Source: a bacterium (GTDB lineage Bacteria > Latescibacterota > UBA2968 > UBA8231). From it: 7,241 bases of DNA. The notes under the pieces were generated by a model. The model had not been told where the DNA came from. It ran no database searches and saw nothing but the letters and a program-made list of their open reading frames with translations. Both the position numbers and the translations under genes were made by a program. Positions 1 through 5,366 of this stretch are shown piece after piece. The stretch is from contig JAQCJA010000237.1 in assembly GCA_027593305.1 (NCBI GenBank), forward strand, positions 1-7,241. The letters run 5' to 3'. The stretch's first letter is position 1; each line of letters begins with the position of its first letter.

Positions 1-308
1 TGTTGTCAGCAGTACCCGTAGCAAACCCCGGCAGCAAGCGTGACCGGGTTGTGCTGACGGGTGACGTGCCAAGTCCTTCGCGGGTGCCCTCGGGGTGCCC
101 GTTTCACCCGCGGTGTCCGGAGGCGATCGACGCCTGCAGCCGTGTGGTTCCCGAATTGGCCGACCCCGGGGACGGGCGTCGAGTGGCCTGTCTGCTGCGC
201 ACGCCATATGGGGATTTCGATCCGGACACGGATTTCGATCCGAACACGGATTTCGAGCCCGACATGGATTGCGCGCTGGCAACCCGCCAAACGCACCAGG
301 AGAGCTGA
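1..308 (+). CDS. Oligopeptide/dipeptide (or nickel) ABC transporter ATPase, C-terminal fragment
   Basis: This is the 3' end of an ATP-binding subunit of a peptide/nickel-type ABC importer (OppD/OppF/DppD/DppF class). The cytoplasmic ATPase would power uptake through a two-permease channel. The gene is cut by the window start: the first complete codon is at position 3 and reads on as Leu-Ser-Ala-Val-Pro-Val, the usual link after the nucleotide-binding domain, so no true start is visible. What remains is the family's C-terminal extension: a VVLTGDVPSP segment, then SGCPFHPRCP (residues 31-39 counted from position 3) and VACLLR (62-66). Four cysteines (C32, C38, C45, C63) sit in the pattern seen in family members reported to hold an iron-sulfur cluster. 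After the normal family end the protein continues about 35 residues as an Asp-rich repeated tail. Walker motifs lie outside the window. The TGA at 306-308 is 6 nt before the next gene, and the last codons carry that gene's ribosome-binding site. Transported substrate is unknown. Confidence 0.88.
   Translation, partial: LSAVPVANPGSKRDRVVLTGDVPSPSRVPSGCPFHPRCPEAIDACSRVVPELADPGDGRRVACLLRTPYGDFDPDTDFDPNTDFEPDMDCALATRQTHQES
213..266 (+). repeat. Three tandem 18-bp repeats coding an Asp-rich tail
   Basis: Three head-to-tail 18-bp units lie at 213-230, 231-248 and 249-266. The first two differ at one base (G versus A in the fourth codon group), and the third has diverged further. They encode DFDPDT, DFDPNT and DFEPDM in the ABC ATPase frame, giving an acidic tail just upstream of the stop. 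Because the unit is a multiple of three, copy-number change would not shift the reading frame, which suggests growth by slippage or unequal recombination. Whether the acidic hexapeptides bind a cation or are neutral is unknown. Confidence 0.85.
298..302 (+). promoter_or_regulatory. Ribosome-binding site AGGAG for the PpiD-like gene
   Basis: AGGAG lies inside the last codons of the ABC ATPase gene, 12 nt before the first of two adjacent ATG codons (315 and 318). The shorter spacing to 315 favours that start, although either is possible. Its position inside the upstream gene suggests coupled translation. Confidence 0.55.
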
Positions 309-314
309 CGCCTT

Positions 315-2138
315 ATGATGACCAAACTGCGCGAGAGCACGGGCCTGATCATGTGGTTCGTAATCGCTGCCTTTGTGGGCCTCATCGTGGTCGAGTGGGG
401 TGCCGACTATTCGGGTACCGCATCCTCACGCGGCACCGATACCATCGGTTCCGTAAACAACGAAGAGATCCCCCTGCGTCAGTTTCAGGACGCTTTGCGC
501 AACGCTGCTCGTCAACAACGGCAAGCCGGAGGCGACGACGGCCAGCTCGTCCGCGAGGTGTGGGACGCCATGGTCTCCGAGGTGCTCATCCGGCAGCAGG
601 TCGAGGCCATGGGGATCAAAGTCTCAGACGAGGAACTGGCCTACTTCACCCGCCTTGCGCCACCGCCCGCGGTGCAGCAGGTCCCCATCTTCCAGAACGA
701 GAAGGGGGAGTTCGACCCGGACATATATCAGCAGTTCCTGGTCGATCCGAATACGCACGCCAACGAGAGCAACCGGGCCTTCGTACTGCAGATCGAGAAC
801 ATGATTCACAGTCAGTTGCTCAATCAGCGGCTGCAGAATCTGCTTGTTGAAACCGTTCGGATTACGCCTCAGGAACTGCGTGGGTACTACATCGAGAAGA
901 ACGAGAAGGCCACCGTTGACTACGTGTATGTTGCGGCGACCACCGTCGAAGAGTCCGCCGTAACCCTGACCGAAGCCGGCATCCAGGCGCACTACGAGGA
1001 GATGGCCTCCCAGTTGCAGCACCCGCCGCAGGTGCGGGCCCCCTTCGTGCTGTTTCCGCGGATCTCGAGTGCCGCCGATTCCGTTGCCATCGAGAAGGAG
1101 GCGCATCGTCTCCGGCAAGAGATCGTCGAAGGCGGCGCCAATTTTGCCGACATGGCGGCGGCTGTATCGGAAGACGAGGTCTCTGCCGCCAATGGCGGTG
1201 AGCTTGGAGCCTTTGCCCGTGGTTCCATGGTGCCCGAATTCGAGGCCGCAGCCTTTGCTCTGGCTCCGGGCGAGGTGTCGCAGCCGGTACAGACCGCCTA
1301 TGGCTGGCACCTCATCCTCACGGAAGAGTTGTTGCCAGCTGACGATGAGTCTCCGGAGGAGCGCGTTCGCGCCCGCCACATTCTGCTGAAGTTCAGGGCC
1401 TCTCCGGAGACCGAAGAACTGGCCCTGGAGAAGGCCGAGGCCCTGCGGGCATTGGCTGCGGAGCGCGGTCTGACGGCAGCGGCAAGCATTGAAGGCCTGG
1501 AGGCGCGTGATCCGGGCTGGGTAAACCAGGGCGGCGGACTCACCGGGCTCGGACAGGGCACCGAATGGATCATCAGCCGCTTCTTTGAAAGCGAAATCGG
1601 CGAGATCAGCCCCGTGGGCAGCACGGATGCTGGATATTTCGTCGCTGCACTGACCGACCGCCGCGACAAAGGGCTTGTTCCCCTCGAGGAGGCACGCCAG
1701 CAGGTCGAGTGGTCGTTGCGGGCTCGTCGCCGGTCTGAAATCGCCGGGGAGCGGCTGCAGCCGGTGCGGCAGGCCGTGCTCGGTGGCCAGAAACTGGCGA
1801 CGGCTGCCGTTTCCGCCGGGCTTGAAGTACGCACGGCCGGTCCCTTTACGCGGACGGATTTTGTTCCGGGTGCAGGACGCAGCAGTCGATTTGCTGGTGC
1901 CGCTTTCCAGCTTTCAGTGGCTGACGTGAGTGATATCGTCGTGCAGAACAATGGTGCCTATCTCCTGCAAATGACCCAGCGCACGCCCATCGATGAAGCG
2001 GCGTTCGCCGCTGAGCGTGCCACGGTTGAGGCAGAGCTGCTGCAGGCACGTCGCAGTGAGGCTCTGCAGACCTGGTTTGCGCAGATATTTGAGAGTGCCG
2101 ATATCCAGGACCATCGACACCTGTTCTATTCCTTCTGA
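315..2138 (+). CDS. Membrane-anchored SurA/PpiD-type peptidyl-prolyl isomerase (parvulin) foldase
   Basis: This 607-residue protein has the size and layout of PpiD (E. coli PpiD is 623 aa). A short basic N-terminus is followed by one transmembrane helix at about residues 11-28 ending in Trp-Gly, then a large, probably periplasmic part that would assist folding of secreted and outer-membrane proteins. A SurA/PpiD-type chaperone region spans about 45-200. Parvulin-like domain 1 (about 238-338) has GGELGAF (294-300), MVPEFE (305-310) and GEVSQPVQTAYGWHLI (319-334), but its first strand reads APFVLF where active parvulins carry a His-Ile-Leu motif. Parvulin-like domain 2 (about 350-448) opens with RARHILLKF (352-360, His355), but its later GG-and-G-x-G region is degenerate. 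A helical C-terminal part follows. As in E. coli PpiD, isomerase activity may be weak and the chaperone role dominant. It sits 6 nt after the transporter gene and 19 nt before the dehydrogenase. The family assignment is solid; calling it true PpiD is less certain. Confidence 0.85.
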   Translation: MMTKLRESTGLIMWFVIAAFVGLIVVEWGADYSGTASSRGTDTIGSVNNEEIPLRQFQDALRNAARQQRQAGGDDGQLVREVWDAMVSEVLIRQQVEAMGIKVSDEELAYFTRLAPPPAVQQVPIFQNEKGEFDPDIYQQFLVDPNTHANESNRAFVLQIENMIHSQLLNQRLQNLLVETVRITPQELRGYYIEKNEKATVDYVYVAATTVEESAVTLTEAGIQAHYEEMASQLQHPPQVRAPFVLFPRISSAADSVAIEKEAHRLRQEIVEGGANFADMAAAVSEDEVSAANGGELGAFARGSMVPEFEAAAFALAPGEVSQPVQTAYGWHLILTEELLPADDESPEERVRARHILLKFRASPETEELALEKAEALRALAAERGLTAAASIEGLEARDPGWVNQGGGLTGLGQGTEWIISRFFESEIGEISPVGSTDAGYFVAALTDRRDKGLVPLEEARQQVEWSLRARRRSEIAGERLQPVRQAVLGGQKLATAAVSAGLEVRTAGPFTRTDFVPGAGRSSRFAGAAFQLSVADVSDIVVQNNGAYLLQMTQRTPIDEAAFAAERATVEAELLQARRSEALQTWFAQIFESADIQDHRHLFYSF

Positions 2139-2157
2139 TCAACAAGGGGATCGCACG

Positions 2158-3069
2158 ATGCCAGCCAAGCCCGGTAGCACGCAAATCGGCTTTGTCGGTC
2201 TGGGGATCATGGGGGCGCCCATGGCCCAGCACCTGCTCAAGGCGGGATTCTCACTCAAGGTCTACAATCGCAGCGACAGGCCGCGTGTGCAGCAGGTGAT
2301 CGATGCCGGCGGCCAGCGCGTCGGCACACCAAAGGCGGCGGCCGAAGGCAGCGACGTCATCATCACCATGGTCACGGACACGCCGGACGTCGAGAGCGTG
2401 ATCCTTGGTGAGGACGGCATCATCCACAGCGTCAGCAAGGGTGCGACCGTCATCGACATGAGCACGATCTCTCCGAGGGTGACGCAGGAGATCGCGGTGA
2501 TTCTTGCCAAGCACGGCGTGCACATGCTCGATGCACCCGTCAGTGGCGGGGATGTGGGTGCGCAGAGCGGCACATTGTCCATCATGGTTGGTGGCCAGCA
2601 GCAGGTATTCGACGATTGTCTGCCGGTATTCGAGGCGATGGGGAAGAATATCAACCTCATTGGCGGCAACGGTGCCGGGCAGACGACCAAGGCCTGCAAC
2701 CAGATCGCGGTTTCCGTCACCAATCTGGCCATGGCCGAAGCCCTGATGCTGGCTGCAGCATCAGATCTGGACGTGGGCAAGGTCGTTGATGCCATCAGCG
2801 GCGGTGCCGCCGGTTCCTGGCAACTTACCAATCTCGGGCCCCGGATCCTCAAGGGGGACTTTGCCCCCGGATTCATGGTGCGCCTGCAGCAGAAGGATCT
2901 CAAACTCGTCCTGGCGGCAGCCAACGATGTCAAGCTGGCGCTGCCCGGTGTCAGCCTGGCGCACCAGTACTTCAACATCGTCGAGCGGCTTGGCGGCGCT
3001 GATGAGGGAACCCAGGCGTTGATCAAAGCCTACGAGGCGCAGGCTGGCAAGCAAGCAAGAGCGTCTTGA
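2158..3069 (+). CDS. Beta-hydroxyacid dehydrogenase (tartronate-semialdehyde reductase / 3-hydroxyisobutyrate dehydrogenase family)
   Basis: This 303-residue cytoplasmic enzyme is full length for a family that interconverts beta-hydroxyacids and semialdehydes with NAD(P). The N-terminal Rossmann fold begins with G14-L-G16-I-M-G19. The substrate-binding signature DAPVSGG lies at 125-131. The catalytic lysine is K178 in GAGQTTKACNQ, and the residue four on is Gln182, as in GarR-type enzymes, rather than the Asn typical of mammalian 3-hydroxyisobutyrate dehydrogenase. The KDL segment (246-248) of the C-terminal helical domain is also present. Residues after beta-2 read N37-R38-S39, a pattern usually linked to NADP(H) preference. 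The chosen ATG at 2158 has AAGGGGA at 2144-2150, 7 nt upstream; an open frame reaches 1993, but that part overlaps the foldase gene and has no family similarity. Overall it looks closest to GarR/GlxR (2-hydroxy-3-oxopropionate reductase), but sister activities such as 3-hydroxyisobutyrate or gamma-hydroxybutyrate oxidation cannot be excluded. Confidence 0.9.
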   Translation: MPAKPGSTQIGFVGLGIMGAPMAQHLLKAGFSLKVYNRSDRPRVQQVIDAGGQRVGTPKAAAEGSDVIITMVTDTPDVESVILGEDGIIHSVSKGATVIDMSTISPRVTQEIAVILAKHGVHMLDAPVSGGDVGAQSGTLSIMVGGQQQVFDDCLPVFEAMGKNINLIGGNGAGQTTKACNQIAVSVTNLAMAEALMLAAASDLDVGKVVDAISGGAAGSWQLTNLGPRILKGDFAPGFMVRLQQKDLKLVLAAANDVKLALPGVSLAHQYFNIVERLGGADEGTQALIKAYEAQAGKQARAS

Positions 3070-3097
3070 CCTCGCGGCACATGTCTGCCAGGGCCAC

Positions 3098-3889
3098 GTG
3101 CTTGCTCTGAATCACATCGGCGTCCTGCTGCGAGACGAGCAGCAGCCCTTCCCGTTGCCCGAGATTCGTCAGCTCTTCGACAAACATGGGATCGGCCTGT
3201 CGGTGATCGATGACCGTGGGTCCATCCCCGAACATCTCGACCTGGTCATGGCCATGGGCGGTGATGGCACGGTGCTGCGGGCGCTCGATCTCTGCCCTGA
3301 AACACCCGTGCTTGCCATCAACTATGGTACAGTGGGCTTCCTGACCGCCGGTGATCGTGGTGATCTCGCGGCGATCCTGCAGCGTCTGGTCGCCGGCGAC
3401 TACATCCTCAGCGAGCGGCTGTGTCTCGAGTGTCGCCATCCGGGTGGCGTCGTGCGCGCCGTCAACGAGGTGATGGTCCGTTCCAGCCACCGAATGGTGT
3501 TCGTCGATGTTTTCGTCGACGACACGAAGATCCGCACCATATGTGGTGATGGTGTCGTTCTGGGTACGCCCACGGGAAGCACCGGTTTCCTGCTGTCTGC
3601 GGGCGCGCCGATTGTGATGCCCGAAGTCCGTTGTCTGATCCTCGACGGAATCAATGAGTACAACTTCAGTTCACGCTCACTGATCCTCACGCCCGAAGCG
3701 AGAATCCGGCTCAGCATCAGTCGAGAGACCCGCGAACCGGAAGTCATCCTGACCGCCGATGGTCGTCGGATTGCGACCCTGCGCCCTGGCGTCGATCTGG
3801 AGGTCGTGTGCTCTCCCAGGACGGCACGCCTCGTCTATTTCGAGCCGAGCTACTTCTTCCACAACCTGACCTCAAAACTCTCCTGGTGA
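3098..3889 (+). CDS. nadK: NAD kinase
   Basis: ATP-dependent NAD kinase (263 aa) makes NADP+ from NAD+ in the cytoplasm. Diagnostic motifs are G54-G-D-G-T58 (diphosphate binding, D56 probably catalytic), AINYGTVGFLT (73-83), V122-N123-E124 (the conserved Asn-Glu/Asp pair that contacts NAD), GTPTGSTGF (156-164) followed by SAGAPIV, SSRSLILTP (191-199) and D221-G222. It is somewhat shorter than E. coli NadK (292 aa), mostly at the N-terminus. The conserved T-A-Y-x-x-S-A-G-G stretch reads T-G-F-L-L-S-A-G-A, an unusual variant. The start is taken as GTG at 3098: it is the only ATG/GTG/TTG start close to the first beta strand, with a weak AGGG at 3090-3093 only 4 nt upstream. The GTG is part of a CACGTG palindrome (3095-3100). 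The gene lies 28 nt after the dehydrogenase and 7 nt before an SDR gene. It may be the sole housekeeping copy or a pathway-linked paralogue. Confidence 0.92.
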   Translation: MLALNHIGVLLRDEQQPFPLPEIRQLFDKHGIGLSVIDDRGSIPEHLDLVMAMGGDGTVLRALDLCPETPVLAINYGTVGFLTAGDRGDLAAILQRLVAGDYILSERLCLECRHPGGVVRAVNEVMVRSSHRMVFVDVFVDDTKIRTICGDGVVLGTPTGSTGFLLSAGAPIVMPEVRCLILDGINEYNFSSRSLILTPEARIRLSISRETREPEVILTADGRRIATLRPGVDLEVVCSPRTARLVYFEPSYFFHNLTSKLSW

Positions 3890-3896
3890 AACGCGT

Positions 3897-4544
3897 ATGA
3901 AACTGGCCATCACCGGCGCCGATCAGCCCATGGGTGCCTTGCTGTGTCAGCGCCTGGCAGCGCATCACGAGGTAATCCCCGTGGGCGCCGCCGTCGACCC
4001 GGGGGAGGATGGGGTGGATGCTGCCAGCTATTGCCACGCCAACCTGAACCTGCCGCCTGCTGCTGCTGCCGCGATCCGCGGCACTGACATGATCGTCCAC
4101 GCCCAGCCGCATGACCCGGCGCCGGCGTCGGGCACCGGCGCCGAAGGGGAACTGCTTGAGAGGATCAGTCGTGGCACCTACGTGCTCCTGCAGGCTGCCA
4201 TGGCGGCCCATGTGGGTCGCCTGATCCTGATCAGTCAGATGCGCCTGTTCCAGGACATCCCGGAACAGTACATCGTCACCGAGACCTGGCAGCCGCGACC
4301 ACGCCCTGAGGCGGCCAGTCTGGCACCCTTCATGGCCGAACTCGTCTGTCGAGAGATCGCTCGCACGGGTCGGATCGAAGTGGTGAATCTGCGCATGGGA
4401 ACGCTGGGCGCTGCGGATGGCACCAGCGGCGACGATGCCGTGGCCGCCGTCCAGCGCGCCCTGGTGCTGGAAATGTCAGAGGGCTATCACTGGCAGGAAC
4501 AGCACGTTGTCAGCGGCGGCCGCTTCTTGCCGCAGGGGGCCTAG
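3897..4544 (+). CDS. SDR/NAD(P)-binding epimerase-like protein lacking the YxxxK motif
   Basis: This is a 215-residue, short, epimerase-like Rossmann protein of the extended/atypical short-chain dehydrogenase superfamily. The nucleotide-binding loop is T6-G-A-D-Q-P-M-G13, which keeps the first and last glycine of TGxxGxxG but not the middle one. TDMIVHAQ (63-70) matches the strand-4 region, GTYVLLQAAMAA (93-104) the following helix, and RLILISQ (108-114) the strand holding the usual serine (S113). Where SDRs carry Tyr-x-x-x-Lys, alignment with the neighbouring SDR gives P144-F-M-A-E148, so the catalytic Tyr and Lys both appear to be missing. NLRMGTLGA (164-172) is the usual post-catalytic strand. 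The ATG at 3897 follows GGTGA (3885-3889), which overlaps the nadK stop. It may be a non-catalytic partner, a regulator or a nucleotide-binding scaffold for the next gene product. Family membership is clear; the reaction, if any, is not. Confidence 0.78.
   Translation: MKLAITGADQPMGALLCQRLAAHHEVIPVGAAVDPGEDGVDAASYCHANLNLPPAAAAAIRGTDMIVHAQPHDPAPASGTGAEGELLERISRGTYVLLQAAMAAHVGRLILISQMRLFQDIPEQYIVTETWQPRPRPEAASLAPFMAELVCREIARTGRIEVVNLRMGTLGAADGTSGDDAVAAVQRALVLEMSEGYHWQEQHVVSGGRFLPQGA
4534..4539 (+). promoter_or_regulatory. Ribosome-binding site AGGGGG for the second SDR gene
   Basis: A strong purine run lies inside the last codons of the first SDR gene, 7 nt before the ATG at 4547. Together with the 2-nt gap between stop and start, this points to translational coupling and near-equal production of the two SDR proteins. 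Confidence 0.6.
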
Positions 4545-4546
4545 AC

Positions 4547-5353
4547 ATGGCAACTGTTGCTGGTGGCAAGGTGGTGATCTTCGGCGCCGGTGGGCCTGTA
4601 GGGGCGGCGACCATCACCGCTCTGAAAGAACACTACACGTTGCGCTGCACCGACGCGGTGGCACTTGATCAGATCGTCGCCGAAGAGCGACGACAGAGCG
4701 TCACGGCGCCCTTACCGGAGTTGCTTGACGCGCCCCACGAGCGCACCGTCGTGGACGTGACCAGTTATGATCAGGTTCGCGCCGCCTGTGAAGGCATGGA
4801 CGCGGCGATCAATCTCACGGTTCTGCGTCACGTGCTGGACAAGGCTTTCGCCGTCAACACCGTGGGTGCCTACAACGTGGCCAAGGCGGCGGCCGATGCC
4901 GGCCTGCGGCGCCTCATCCATACGGGTCCCTTCCATACGCGCATGGGACACCACGCCGATCACTGGTTGGACCATCAGGTGCCTGATGATGTGCCCCTGC
5001 ATCCCGGGGACGATCTGTATGCACTGAGCAAATATCTCGGCGGCCACATCACCCGGGTATTTGCCGAGGAGCGCGGTCTTGAGGTGCTCACTTTTCTGTT
5101 CTGCGGTTTTCGTCCCCGTCAGATCACACCAGTAAAGGGGGGCGGTGTCGGCCCTTTCACCGTGAGCTGGGAAGATTCCGGAGAGTCGTTTCTGTACGGA
5201 CTGCGCGCCGGCGACATGCCATCACCATACGAGGTGTTCTTCATCGCCGCTGACACGCCGGATCGCAAGTACCGCGTGGACAAGGCGCGACGTCTGCTCG
5301 GCTGGCAGGCGAAGGACACCTTCGAAGCCCTCTACCGTCGCCCTGCCGGCTGA
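4547..5353 (+). CDS. NAD-dependent epimerase/dehydratase-family SDR (uronate-dehydrogenase-like)
   Basis: This 268-residue extended SDR probably acts on a sugar, sugar acid or similar hydroxylated substrate. The dinucleotide loop is G13-A-G-G16-P-V-G19 (complete GxxGxxG). Beta-2 ends in T35-D36, and the acidic residue usually means NAD+ rather than NADP+. D85-A-A-I-N-L marks strand 4, and NTVGAYNVAKAA (104-115) the conserved Asn-containing helix. The active-site pair is Y158-A-L-S-K162. The usual catalytic Ser in strand 5 is replaced: RRLIHTGPF (121-129) has Thr126-Gly127. The C-terminal ARRLLGW (247-253), followed by a Lys-Asp-Thr segment, resembles the end of uronate dehydrogenases and nucleotide-sugar epimerases, and the length matches uronate dehydrogenase (about 265 aa). 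It starts 2 nt after the first SDR and ends 13 nt before the stop of the convergent prpD. Epimerase, dehydrogenase and dehydratase activities all remain possible. Confidence 0.85.
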   Translation: MATVAGGKVVIFGAGGPVGAATITALKEHYTLRCTDAVALDQIVAEERRQSVTAPLPELLDAPHERTVVDVTSYDQVRAACEGMDAAINLTVLRHVLDKAFAVNTVGAYNVAKAAADAGLRRLIHTGPFHTRMGHHADHWLDHQVPDDVPLHPGDDLYALSKYLGGHITRVFAEERGLEVLTFLFCGFRPRQITPVKGGGVGPFTVSWEDSGESFLYGLRAGDMPSPYEVFFIAADTPDRKYRVDKARRLLGWQAKDTFEALYRRPAG

Positions 5354-5366
5354 CAGCACACTTCGC

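Noticed and set aside
213..266. The 18-bp tandem units considered as a CRISPR or iteron array
   Set aside because: The units are contiguous without spacers, in frame within a coding sequence and encode a regular acidic peptide, so they are a coding tandem repeat.
95..850. A 251-codon plus-strand open frame spanning the end of the ABC ATPase and the start of the foldase gene
   Set aside because: It is in a shifted frame over two well-supported genes, its product is Arg/Pro/Gly-rich as expected for a shadow frame in GC-rich DNA, and it matches no family I know.
624..1379. A long minus-strand open frame antisense to the foldase gene
   Set aside because: It is fully antisense to a clear parvulin gene, and no domain motif is recognisable in its product.
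1993..2157. A longer N-terminus for the hydroxyacid dehydrogenase starting at 1993
   Set aside because: The added 55 residues are basic and Cys-rich, overlap the foldase gene and have no family similarity. The ATG at 2158 has a good ribosome-binding site and puts the Rossmann glycine motif where expected.
2262..3026. A 254-codon minus-strand open frame antisense to the hydroxyacid dehydrogenase
   Set aside because: The opposite strand encodes an intact enzyme with all family motifs; the antisense product is low-complexity Ser/Pro/Arg-rich sequence.
3074..3092. A small inverted repeat (GGCA and TGCC around a 6-nt loop) between the dehydrogenase and nadK considered as a terminator
   Set aside because: The stem is only about 4 bp with no T run after it, too weak to call an intrinsic terminator.
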